Shown here: positions 52,738 through 60,972 of the stretch, piece by piece
How positions within the stretch are numbered: position 1 is the stretch's first letter
Layout: every line of letters starts with the position of its first letter
Origin: Oscillospiraceae bacterium
GTDB lineage: Bacteria > Bacillota > Clostridia > Oscillospirales > Acutalibacteraceae
Assembly (NCBI GenBank): GCA_015066365.1
Contig: SVON01000003.1
Coordinates: 1-61,415 of the forward strand
Direction: 5' to 3'
DNA length: 61,415 bases
Notes under the pieces: model-generated
Database searches by the model: none
What the model was told of the DNA's origin: nothing
Seen by the model: the letters and a program-made list of their open reading frames with translations, nothing else
Program-made: the position numbers and the translations under genes

Positions 52738-55005
52738 ATGGCAACGGCAGACAACAAAAAGCTTTATGAGGTGGCTCTGCGTATCCGCGAGATGCGCGAG
52801 ATCTTAGAGTGGTCTGTGGCAGAGACGGCGGAGAAGACCGGCGTTTCGGTAGAGGAGTATGAGCTGTACGAGACCGGTACGGTGGATTTCCCCTTTAGTT
52901 TCATTCACAAGTGTGCCTTGGCTTTTGATCTGGATATGACCGACCTGCTGGAGGGTCGCAGCGCAAACCTGCTGTCCTCCTATACCATCACCCGTAAGGG
53001 GCAGGGGCAACAGACCGCCAAAGAGGATGGCATCGATATCGCCCACCTGGCCCCCAAATTCCGGGATAAGATCGCGGAGCCCTATTGGGTGCGGTACGAA
53101 TACGATCCTGCTCTGGAGCAGAAGCCCATCCATCTGGCCACCCACTCCGGTCAGGAGTTCGACCTGGTCATCAGCGGTAAGCTGAAGGTGCAGGTGGGCG
53201 AGCACGTGGAGGTGCTGGGCGAAGGCGACAGCATCTACTACAATTCTTCCACCCCCCATGGTATGATCGCGGTGGACGGCGAAGACTGTGTGTTCTGTGC
53301 GGTGGTGCTGCCCGGCGAGGACGTTAAGGAGGAAGAGGTGCGGGCCAGCATCGTCACCGCAAAGTCCTCTGAGCCGCTGGTGTGCGAGAAGTTCGTCAGC
53401 ACCGTGGAGGACCAAAACGGCGCTCTGCGGTCCATCGAGTTTAAGAATACCGACACCTTCAACTTCGGCTTTGACATCGTGGATGGCATCGCCGAGAAGT
53501 ATCCCGACAAGCTGGCGATGCTGCACCTGGACGTGAACCGCACCGAACGCCGCTTTACCTTCCGGGATATCAAGCATTATTCCAACCAGTGCGCCAACTA
53601 TTTCACCTCTTTGGGGATCAAGCGAGGTGACAAGGTGATGCTGGTGCTCAAGCGTCACTATCAGTTCTGGTTTGCGATGGTAGCGCTCCACAAGCTGGGG
53701 GCGGTGGCGATCCCTGCCACCAACCAGCTCAAGGAACACGACTTTGAATACCGGTTCAAGGCCGCCGGTGTCACCGCCCTGGTGTGCACCGCCGACGGCG
53801 ACACGGCCGACATCGCCACCGCTGCCGCGGCGAAATTGGATTACCCCCTGACCAAGATCCTGGTGGGCGGTCAGAAAGAGGGCTGGCACGACTTTGATAA
53901 AGAGTTTTGTCTGTTCTCCCGTAAGTTCCTCCGTCCTACCGACGCCTCTGCCGGCGACGACACCGCCTTGATGTTCTTCACCTCCGGCACCACCGGCAAC
54001 CCCAAGATGGCAGCCCACAAGCATACTTACGCTTTGGGTCACTACGTCACCGCCAAATACTGGCATTGTTGCCGGCGGGACGGTCTGCATCTGACCATTT
54101 CGGACACCGGCTGGGGCAAGAGCCTGTGGGGTAAGCTGTACGGCCAATGGTTGTGTGAGGGCGCCGTGTTCGTCTACGACTTTGACCGGTTTGACGAGAA
54201 CGACATTCTGCCTATGTTCGCCAAATACCAAATCACCACCTTCTGTGCGCCGCCCACCATGCTGCGTATGCTCATCCGGGGCGATCTGTCCCGGTACGAC
54301 CTGTCTTCTATCCAGCATATGACCACCGCCGGCGAGGCACTGAACCCGGAGGTGCATAAATTGTTTAAGGCGGCTACCGGGTTGGAGATCATGGAGGGCT
54401 TCGGCCAGACCGAAACCACCCTGGCCATCGCCAATCTGGTGGGCACCGTCCCCAAGGTGGGGTCGATGGGCAAACCTTCGCCCCAGTTTGATATCGACAT
54501 TGTGGACCCGGACGGCAACCCGGTACCCCCCGGCGAGACCGGCGAGATCGTCATCCGCACCGACAAAGCGGTGCCCTGCGGTCTTTATAAAGGATATTAT
54601 ATGGACGAGGAAAAAACCACCGAAGCCTGGCACGACGGTCTTTATCACACCGGCGACACCGCCTGGCGGGATGAGGACGGCTATTTCTGGTACGTCAGCC
54701 GGGTGGATGACGTCATCAAATCCTCCGGCTACCGCATCGGGCCCTTTGAGATCGAGTCGGTCATCATGGAACTGCCCTACGTGGTGGAGTGCGGCGTGTC
54801 CGCCGTCCCGGACGAGGTCCGTGGTCAGGTGGTCAAGGCGTCCATCGTGCTGACCAAGGGCACCGAGGGCACCGACGCGCTGAAAAAGGAGATCCAGAAC
54901 TACGTCAAGGAGCACACCGCCCCCTACAAATATCCCCGTGTGGTGGAGTTCCGCGATAGCCTGCCCAAGACCATCTCCGGCAAGATTCAGCGCAACAAAC
55001 TGTAA
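52738..55005 (+). CDS. XRE-cupin-acyl-CoA synthetase fusion 1
   Basis: 755 residues. An XRE-type helix-turn-helix (about 8-66, AETAEKTGVSVEEYELYETG), a cupin domain (about 110-190, GQEFDLVISGKLKVQVGEH, PHGMIAV), then an AMP-forming acyl-CoA synthetase from about 235: P-loop FFTSGTTGNPKMAAHK (about 410-425), EGFGQTETT, HTGDTAWRDEDGYFWYVSRVDDVIKSSGYRIGP and the C-terminal catalytic Lys 749 in SGKIQRNKL. It converts a carboxylic acid, ATP and CoA to acyl-CoA. Given the Ile-type T-box I infer 2-methylbutyrate as substrate. AAGGAG precedes the ATG. The DNA-binding head may let it regulate transcription as well. Confidence 0.9.
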   Translation: MATADNKKLYEVALRIREMREILEWSVAETAEKTGVSVEEYELYETGTVDFPFSFIHKCALAFDLDMTDLLEGRSANLLSSYTITRKGQGQQTAKEDGIDIAHLAPKFRDKIAEPYWVRYEYDPALEQKPIHLATHSGQEFDLVISGKLKVQVGEHVEVLGEGDSIYYNSSTPHGMIAVDGEDCVFCAVVLPGEDVKEEEVRASIVTAKSSEPLVCEKFVSTVEDQNGALRSIEFKNTDTFNFGFDIVDGIAEKYPDKLAMLHLDVNRTERRFTFRDIKHYSNQCANYFTSLGIKRGDKVMLVLKRHYQFWFAMVALHKLGAVAIPATNQLKEHDFEYRFKAAGVTALVCTADGDTADIATAAAAKLDYPLTKILVGGQKEGWHDFDKEFCLFSRKFLRPTDASAGDDTALMFFTSGTTGNPKMAAHKHTYALGHYVTAKYWHCCRRDGLHLTISDTGWGKSLWGKLYGQWLCEGAVFVYDFDRFDENDILPMFAKYQITTFCAPPTMLRMLIRGDLSRYDLSSIQHMTTAGEALNPEVHKLFKAATGLEIMEGFGQTETTLAIANLVGTVPKVGSMGKPSPQFDIDIVDPDGNPVPPGETGEIVIRTDKAVPCGLYKGYYMDEEKTTEAWHDGLYHTGDTAWRDEDGYFWYVSRVDDVIKSSGYRIGPFEIESVIMELPYVVECGVSAVPDEVRGQVVKASIVLTKGTEGTDALKKEIQNYVKEHTAPYKYPRVVEFRDSLPKTISGKIQRNKL

Positions 55006-55041
55006 CTTATTTCGTGAATATTTTCCAATTCTCAAAAAATG

Positions 55042-55070
55042 TTGACAAACCCGCGCGGTTGTGCTAGAAT
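55042..55070 (+). promoter_or_regulatory. Promoter of T-box operon 2
   Basis: TTGACA (55042-55047), 17 bases, TAGAAT (55065-55070). Confidence 0.87.
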
Positions 55071-55094
55071 AGCACCATACTTTAATACTTTAAA

Positions 55095-55368
55095 GGCGTT
55101 GACGAAGAGGGCAACCTCCACAGTCCTTACAGAGAGATGGCGGTCGGTGCGAGCCATTGGGAACGGGACGTTGTTTGTAGCTTCTGAGCCGGAGGAAAGA
55201 AAGGCGTGCGCTGAGTAGAATCCTCCCGTGACGGCTGCGTAAAAGCCTAGGGGTTGTTGGACCCCGAAGAGTGGCGGTTATCTTGACCGCAATTTGAGTG
55301 GTACCGCGGGTGCTGTTGGATTTCAACACTCGTCTCAAAGTCAACAAACTTTGGGACGAGTGTTTTTT
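55095..55368 (+). ncRNA. T-box leader 2, specifier read as GTA (valine)
   Basis: Same architecture as leader 1: GAAG (55104-55107) pairs with CTTC (55181-55184), kink turn next to TGAGCC, distal AGAGAGATGGCGGTCGGTGCGAGCCAT region. The specifier loop 3' side is TT-GTA-G with GTA at 55177-55179, equal in length and place to CC-ATC-T in leader 1. T-box GAGTGGTACCGCGGG at 55296-55310 with TGGT, fitting the A73 of tRNA-Val. Terminator stem 55325-55341/55348-55364, then T-run. It should turn on the long vor-ilvE operon when tRNA-Val is uncharged. Confidence 0.9.
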
Positions 55369-55396
55369 ATTTGTCCCAGGATGGGAGAGGTGCTTT

Positions 55397-57685
55397 ATGG
55401 AGCCCATTACCGCATTAGACTATAAAATTAGGGAGATGGCGGCCCGTATTCGGGAATTGCGGGAGATCGTCGGCTACACCCCCGAGGTGATGGCAGACAA
55501 GACCGGCGTCTCGGTGGAGGAGTACAACCGCTGTGAGACCGGCAAGAGCGATCTGAACTTTGCGTTTATCTACCGCTGTGCCTCGGCGCTGAACGTGAAC
55601 GTCACCGACATCATCGAGGGTTACAGCCCCAAGCTGAAATCCTTTACCGTCACCCGGCGGGGACAGGGTCAGCAGATTGCTCAGGCCCACGGTATGACCT
55701 ACTATAACCTGGCTTATGCTTTCCAAAACCGTATCGCCGAGCCGCTGTATGTGCGTAGTGTCTACGACCCCGCCGCCCAACAGCAGGACATCGAGCTGAC
55801 CTCCCACGACGGTCAGGAGCTGGATCTGGTGCTGGAGGGTCAGCTGATGGTGCAGATCGGCGAGCACCGGGAGATTCTCGGCCCCGGCGACAGCATCTAT
55901 TTTGACTCCGAGACCCCCCACGGTATGATTGCTGTCGGTGGTCAGGACTGTGTGTTTTACGCCATCGTGCTCAATCCCACCGGTGAGCCCATCCCCGAAC
56001 TGGAGCCCACCCGCACCATCGTGGATCTACCGGCGGATAAGCGGGACGACAGCGGTCGTATTTATAAGAAGTTTATCGACGTGGAGGAGAACGAAAACGG
56101 CACCCCCACCTCCATCACTTTCAAGAATACCGACCATTTTAACTTCGCCTTTGACCTGGTGGATGAGTTGGCAGACAAGCAGCCGGAGAAGTTGGCGATG
56201 CTGCACGTCTCCCGTGACCACACCGAGCGCCGCTTCACCTTTAAGGATATGAAGAAGGCCTCCAACCAGTGTGCCAACTACTTTAAGTCCCTGGGCATCA
56301 AAAAGGGCGACCGGGTGATGCTGATCCTCAAGCGGCACTACCAGTTCTGGTTTGCGATGTTAGGACTGAACAAACTGGGAGCCATCGCCATTCCCGCCCC
56401 CAACCAGTTGTTGGAGCACGATCTGGAATACCGCTTTAACGCCGCCGGCGTTACCGCGGTGCTGTGCACCGCCGATGGCGATACCGCTACTCAGGTGGAT
56501 CTGGCGGCGGAAAAGTGCCCCACCGTTCAGCACAAGCTGATTGTGGGCGGCACCCGGGAGGGTTGGCGCACCTTTGACGAGGAATACACCCTCTATTCCA
56601 CCCACTACAAACGGGGTGAAAACGCCCCCGGCGGCGACGATCGGATGCTGATGTTCTTCACCTCCGGCACCACGGGCTATCCCAAGATCGCCGCGCATAA
56701 CTATAAATACGCGCTGGGTCACTTCCACACCGCCCGCTATTGGCACGATGTGGACCCCGACGGTCTGCACTTCACCATTTCCGACACCGGCTGGGCCAAG
56801 GCGATGTGGGGCAAGCTGTACGGCCAATGGCTGTGTGAGGCCGCCACCTTTGTGTATGACTTCGACCGCTTTGACGCGGCGGACATCCTGCCGATGTTCG
56901 AAAAGTACGGCATCACCACCTTCTGCGCACCGCCCACGATGCTGCGTATGATGATCAAGCAGGATATTTCGAGGTACGATTTCTCCTCGGTCAAGCATAT
57001 GACCACCGCCGGCGAGGCGCTGAACCCGGAGGTGTACCGCCAGTTTGAGAAGGCCACCGGCCTGCAGATCATCGAGGGCTTCGGTCAGACCGAAAGCACT
57101 ATGATCATCGGCAATATGGTGGGTGCCTCCCATAAGATCGGCTCTATGGGTAAGCCCGCTCCCATCTACAACGTGGAGCTGATCGACCCGGACGGCAACC
57201 CGGTTGCCACCGGCGAGGTGGGCGAGATCGTGGTGAACGTGAAGGACGGCGCCCCCTGTGGCCTGTTCACCGAATACTACAACGCCCCCGACAAGACCGC
57301 CGAGGTATGGCACGACGGCTACTACCACACCGGCGATACCGCCTGGCGGGATGAGGACGGCTTCTTCTGGTACGTGGGTCGCGTGGACGACGTGATCAAG
57401 TCCTCCGGCTACCGCATCGGGCCCTTTGAGATTGAAAGTGTGATTATGGAGCTGCCCTACGTGCTGGAATGCGGCGTGTCCGCCGCCCCGGACGAGGTGC
57501 GCGGTCAGGTGGTCAAGGCCTCCATCGTGCTGGTACCCGGCACCGAGGGCACGCCCGAGCTGGTCAAGGAGATCCAGAACTACGTCAAGGAGCACACCGC
57601 TCCCTACAAATACCCCCGTATTGTGGTGTTTAAGGACTCCCTGCCCAAGACGGTCAGCGGCAAGATTCAAAGAAATAAATTGTAA
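55397..57685 (+). CDS. XRE-cupin-acyl-CoA synthetase fusion 2
   Basis: 762 residues and the same three-part plan as the gene upstream: XRE helix-turn-helix (about 10-68), cupin (about 115-195) and acyl-CoA synthetase with FFTSGTTGYPKIAAHN, EGFGQTESTM, HTGDTAWRDEDGFFWYVGRVDDVIKSSGYRIGP and catalytic Lys 756 in SGKIQRNKL. The two are clear paralogs along the whole length. A Val-type T-box and the vor genes downstream point to isobutyrate as substrate (inference). GGGAGAGG precedes ATG 55397; the open frame upstream lies inside the leader and is not coding. Confidence 0.9.
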   Translation: MEPITALDYKIREMAARIRELREIVGYTPEVMADKTGVSVEEYNRCETGKSDLNFAFIYRCASALNVNVTDIIEGYSPKLKSFTVTRRGQGQQIAQAHGMTYYNLAYAFQNRIAEPLYVRSVYDPAAQQQDIELTSHDGQELDLVLEGQLMVQIGEHREILGPGDSIYFDSETPHGMIAVGGQDCVFYAIVLNPTGEPIPELEPTRTIVDLPADKRDDSGRIYKKFIDVEENENGTPTSITFKNTDHFNFAFDLVDELADKQPEKLAMLHVSRDHTERRFTFKDMKKASNQCANYFKSLGIKKGDRVMLILKRHYQFWFAMLGLNKLGAIAIPAPNQLLEHDLEYRFNAAGVTAVLCTADGDTATQVDLAAEKCPTVQHKLIVGGTREGWRTFDEEYTLYSTHYKRGENAPGGDDRMLMFFTSGTTGYPKIAAHNYKYALGHFHTARYWHDVDPDGLHFTISDTGWAKAMWGKLYGQWLCEAATFVYDFDRFDAADILPMFEKYGITTFCAPPTMLRMMIKQDISRYDFSSVKHMTTAGEALNPEVYRQFEKATGLQIIEGFGQTESTMIIGNMVGASHKIGSMGKPAPIYNVELIDPDGNPVATGEVGEIVVNVKDGAPCGLFTEYYNAPDKTAEVWHDGYYHTGDTAWRDEDGFFWYVGRVDDVIKSSGYRIGPFEIESVIMELPYVLECGVSAAPDEVRGQVVKASIVLVPGTEGTPELVKEIQNYVKEHTAPYKYPRIVVFKDSLPKTVSGKIQRNKL

Positions 57686-57697
57686 GAGGTGGTTTTG

Positions 57698-58366
57698 ATG
57701 TTTTCCGACAAACGAATCACCATCCTCTGCGGTCACTACGGTACCGGCAAGACCAACGTGGCGGTGAACCTGGCGCTTCGGCTGGCAGGGGAGGGTCACG
57801 CGGTCACGGTGGCGGATTTGGACATCGTTAACCCCTATTTCCGCACCCTGGACTCCGCCGATGCCTTGGAACAGGCCGGCATCCGGCTGATCTGTTCCCG
57901 GTTTGCCAACTCCAACGTGGATATTCCGTCCCTGCCCCCCGACCTATACGCCATCACCGACGACCAAAGCCGCCGGGTGGTGGTGGACGTGGGCGGTGAC
58001 GACAGCGGCGCTATGGTGCTGGGGCGATTGGCTCCCGCCATCACCGCCGAGGACGACTACGCGATGATGCTGGTGGTCAACCGCTACCGCCCCCTGACCC
58101 CCGATATTCCCTCCACCGTGGAGGTGATGGGTCAGATCGAGGCGGCCTCCCACCTAACCTTCACCGGCATTGTTAATAACTCCAATCTGGGGGAGGAGAC
58201 CACCCCCGATGTGGTGCTTTCTTCCGTAGCCTATGCGGAGAAATTGGCAAAAGCCACCGGCTTACCGTTGGTTGCCACCACCGTGGCAGACCACCTTTAT
58301 TCCGACCTTAGAGGGCAGATTCAAAACCTGTTCCCTTTGCAGTTGCAAAACAATAAACCCTTTTGA
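57698..58366 (+). CDS. P-loop ATPase (MinD/CobQ-like) in the vor operon
   Basis: 222 residues with Walker A GHYGTGKTN (12-20), VADLDIVNPYFR, and Walker B VVVDVGGDD (about 94-102). The fold is that of the SIMIBI nucleotide-binding proteins, related to dethiobiotin or cobyrinate synthetases and MinD. It lacks the signature Lys of MinD (no KGG). Its role beside an oxidoreductase is unknown; cofactor or Fe-S delivery to the enzyme is one possibility. AGAGGTGG precedes ATG 57698, 12 bases after the synthetase stop. Confidence 0.82.
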   Translation: MFSDKRITILCGHYGTGKTNVAVNLALRLAGEGHAVTVADLDIVNPYFRTLDSADALEQAGIRLICSRFANSNVDIPSLPPDLYAITDDQSRRVVVDVGGDDSGAMVLGRLAPAITAEDDYAMMLVVNRYRPLTPDIPSTVEVMGQIEAASHLTFTGIVNNSNLGEETTPDVVLSSVAYAEKLAKATGLPLVATTVADHLYSDLRGQIQNLFPLQLQNNKPF

Positions 58367-58383
58367 GAAAGAAGGCAATACCT

Positions 58384-58590
58384 ATGGCAAAACTGACGTT
58401 TAAGACTGACCGTTGCAAGGGATGCGGTCTGTGCGTGGACGCTTGTCCCAAGCACATTCTGCACTTGGCGGCAGACAAGATCAACAAAAAGGGTCATCAC
58501 CCGGCAGAGCTGACCGACGAGGCCGCCTGCGTGGGGTGCGCCTCCTGCGCGATGATGTGTCCCGACTGTGTCATTACGGTAGAAAGATGA
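58384..58590 (+). CDS. 2[4Fe-4S] ferredoxin-type subunit of the 2-oxoacid oxidoreductase
   Basis: 68 residues with two clusters: CKGCGLCVDACP (about 12-23) and CVGCASCAMMCP (about 48-59), the standard CxxCxxCxxxCP pattern. It serves as the delta (electron-transfer) subunit of VOR/KOR enzymes, carrying electrons between the TPP site and external ferredoxin. ATG 58384 follows GAAAGAAGG. The alpha subunit gene starts 10 bases downstream. Confidence 0.93.
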   Translation: MAKLTFKTDRCKGCGLCVDACPKHILHLAADKINKKGHHPAELTDEAACVGCASCAMMCPDCVITVER

Positions 58591-58600
58591 GGTGAGGGAA

Positions 58601-59668
58601 ATGGCAGAAAAAGTATTGATGAAGGGTAACGAGGCCATCGCCGAGGCGGCGATCTGCGCCGGTTGCCGTCACTATTTCGGTTATCCCATCACGCCTCAGA
58701 CCGAGATCGCCGCCTATATGGCGAAGAAAATGCCCAAGATCGGCGGTTGTTTCCTGCAGGCGGAGAGCGAGGTAGCCGCCATCAATATGGTGTACGGCGT
58801 GGCCGCCACCGGCAAGCGGGTGATGACCTCCTCCTCCAGCCCCGGCATTTCGCTGAAGGCAGAGGGCCTGTCCTATTTGGCGGGTGCCGACCTGCCGGCG
58901 TTGGTGGTCAACGTCCAGCGTGGCGGTCCGGGTCTGGGCGGTATCCAGCCCAGCCAGTCCGACTATTTCCAGGCTACCCGCGGCGGCGGTCACGGCGACT
59001 ATCGGATGATCGTTTTGGCCCCTGCTTCCGTGCAGGAGATGGCCTCTCTGACTGTAAAGGGATTTGACTTGGCAGACAAGTATCGCATGACCGCGATGAT
59101 CCTGGCGGATGGCACCATGGGTCAGATGATGGAGCCGGTGTCCTTGGACTTCCCGGAGCCGCAGCAAGTGGAGAAGCCCTGGGCCACCAACGGCACGGAT
59201 ATGAAGCGGGAGCACAACGTGGTCAACTCGCTGTTCCTGCAGCCGGATGCCCTGGAAAAGACCAACTTTGAACGGTACGAGCGGTATGCCTATATCGAGC
59301 AGAACGAGGCACTGTACGAGGAATATTTGATGGAGGATGCAGAGATCTGCGTCACCGCCTTCGGTATTGCCTCCCGCGTGGCAAAGAACGCCATCAACGA
59401 GGCCCGCAACATGGGCATCAAGGTGGGTATGATCCGTCCCATCACCCTGTGGCCCTTCCCGGTGGCGCCCTTTAAGGCCGCCGCGGATAAGGTCAAGAGT
59501 TTTATCTCGGTGGAGCTGTCTATGGGTCAGATGATCGAGGACATCCGCTTAGCCACCGACTGCAAAAAGCCGGTTACCCTGTGCAACCGGGCCGGCGGCA
59601 TCATCCCCTCTCCCGAAGAGGTGCTGGCCGCCATTGTGAAAGCCAATGAGAACGGAGGTGACCTCTAA
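58601..59668 (+). CDS. vorB: 2-oxoacid:ferredoxin oxidoreductase alpha subunit (VorB type)
   Basis: 355 residues with the alpha-subunit marks VLMKGNEAIAEAAICAGCRHYFGYPITPQTEIA at the N-terminus, FLQAESEVAAINMVYG, TSSSSPGISLKAEGLSYLAGADLP and the PITLWPFP segment. The enzyme reversibly converts branched 2-oxoacids plus CoA to acyl-CoA, CO2 and reduced ferredoxin. Annotated relatives are named 3-methyl-2-oxobutanoate dehydrogenase subunit VorB. ATG 58601 is preferred to a GTG at 58592. The stop overlaps the beta start by one base. Confidence 0.93.
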   Translation: MAEKVLMKGNEAIAEAAICAGCRHYFGYPITPQTEIAAYMAKKMPKIGGCFLQAESEVAAINMVYGVAATGKRVMTSSSSPGISLKAEGLSYLAGADLPALVVNVQRGGPGLGGIQPSQSDYFQATRGGGHGDYRMIVLAPASVQEMASLTVKGFDLADKYRMTAMILADGTMGQMMEPVSLDFPEPQQVEKPWATNGTDMKREHNVVNSLFLQPDALEKTNFERYERYAYIEQNEALYEEYLMEDAEICVTAFGIASRVAKNAINEARNMGIKVGMIRPITLWPFPVAPFKAAADKVKSFISVELSMGQMIEDIRLATDCKKPVTLCNRAGGIIPSPEEVLAAIVKANENGGDL

Positions 59669-60426
59669 TGGCTGTTGTGTTTGAGAAACCCCACGCCCTG
59701 TGCGACGTGCCCCTGCACTATTGCCCCGGCTGTACCCACGGCATCATCCACCGTCTGGTGGCGGAGGTCATCGACGAGTTAGGCATCGAGGGACGCACCA
59801 TCGGTGTCGCCCCCGTCGGTTGCTCGGTGATGGCCTACGACTATTTCAACTGCGATATGATCGAGGCCGCCCACGGTCGTGCTCCGGCGGTTGCCACCGG
59901 CGTTAAGCGCTCCGACCCTGACAAGCACATCGTCTTTACATACCAAGGCGACGGTGATTTGGCCTCTATCGGTATGGCAGAGACGGTCCACGCCGCTGCC
60001 CGTAACGAGAACATCACCATCATCTTCGTCAACAACGCCATTTACGGTATGACCGGCGGCCAGATGGCCCCCACCTCGCTGCCCGGACAGGTCACCCAGA
60101 CCTCCCCCTACGGCCGTGACGTGAACCATTGTGGCTATCCCATCCGCGTTTGCGAGATGCTGTCCGAGCTGGAGGGCGCCACCTATCTGGAGCGGGTTAC
60201 GGTGAACAACGTGGCCAACATCCGCAAGGCGAAAAAGGCCATCAAAAAAGCCTTCCAGAACCAGATTGACGGCAAGGGCTTCTCCCTCATTGAGGTGGTG
60301 TCCACCTGTCCCACCAACTGGGGTCTGACCCCGGCGGATGCCCTGAAGTGGCTGGAGGAGAATATGCTGCCCTACTACCCCTTGGGCGTGTATAAAGATA
60401 AAACCGCAGAGGAGGATGCACAATGA
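59668..60426 (+). CDS. vorA: 2-oxoacid:ferredoxin oxidoreductase beta subunit, TPP-binding
   Basis: 252 residues. HYCPGCTHGIIHR at the N-terminus, and the thiamine pyrophosphate/Mg motif GDGDLASIGMAETVHAAARNENITIIFVNNAIYGMTGGQ (about 93-131). The beta subunit holds the TPP that forms the acyl intermediate. It overlaps alpha by one base and gamma by four, so stoichiometric translation is expected. Subunit letters differ between databases. Confidence 0.94.
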   Translation: MAVVFEKPHALCDVPLHYCPGCTHGIIHRLVAEVIDELGIEGRTIGVAPVGCSVMAYDYFNCDMIEAAHGRAPAVATGVKRSDPDKHIVFTYQGDGDLASIGMAETVHAAARNENITIIFVNNAIYGMTGGQMAPTSLPGQVTQTSPYGRDVNHCGYPIRVCEMLSELEGATYLERVTVNNVANIRKAKKAIKKAFQNQIDGKGFSLIEVVSTCPTNWGLTPADALKWLEENMLPYYPLGVYKDKTAEEDAQ

Positions 60427-60959
60427 GCCAGACCCAGTATTTGTTTTCCGGTTTCGGCGGTCAGGGCATCCTGTTCGCCGGTAAATTCCTGGCCTATAAA
60501 GGTCTGATGGAGGACCGCCAGGTCAGCTGGTTGCCCTCTTACGGCCCGGAGATGCGGGGCGGCACCGCCTCCTGCAGCGTCATCCTCAGTGACGATCCGG
60601 TGGGTTCGCCCATCGTCACCCGTCCCGACGTGCTGGTGGCTATGAACCTGCCCTCTCTGGATAAGTTTGAGGACAGCGTCGCTCCCGGTGGTATCATCTT
60701 TGTGGACTCCACCCTGGTGGAGCGCAAGGTAAACCGCACCGACGTGACCACCTACTACATTCCCGCCACCAAGCTGGCCGCCGACCACAATCTCGGCAAC
60801 CTGGCCAACATCATCATTATGGGCAAGCTGCTGTCCGTTACCGGTCAGTACGACCCCGATAGCATCGACGTCACTCTGGGCAAGATCATCTCCGCCCGTA
60901 AGGCGAATCTGCTGGACGTGAACCGCACCGCCCTGAAACTGGGCGCCGACTTTGAGTAA
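60423..60959 (+). CDS. vorC: 2-oxoacid:ferredoxin oxidoreductase gamma subunit
   Basis: 178 residues with FSGFGGQGILFAGKFLAYKGL at the N-terminus and WLPSYGPEMRGGTASCSVILSDDPVGSPIV, the usual gamma-subunit signatures. It helps bind CoA in this enzyme class. Start overlaps the beta gene by four bases (ATGA). With the ferredoxin, alpha and beta genes it makes a complete four-subunit VOR/KOR-type enzyme. Confidence 0.93.
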   Translation: MSQTQYLFSGFGGQGILFAGKFLAYKGLMEDRQVSWLPSYGPEMRGGTASCSVILSDDPVGSPIVTRPDVLVAMNLPSLDKFEDSVAPGGIIFVDSTLVERKVNRTDVTTYYIPATKLAADHNLGNLANIIIMGKLLSVTGQYDPDSIDVTLGKIISARKANLLDVNRTALKLGADFE

Positions 60960-60972
60960 GGAGTTGGAAATT

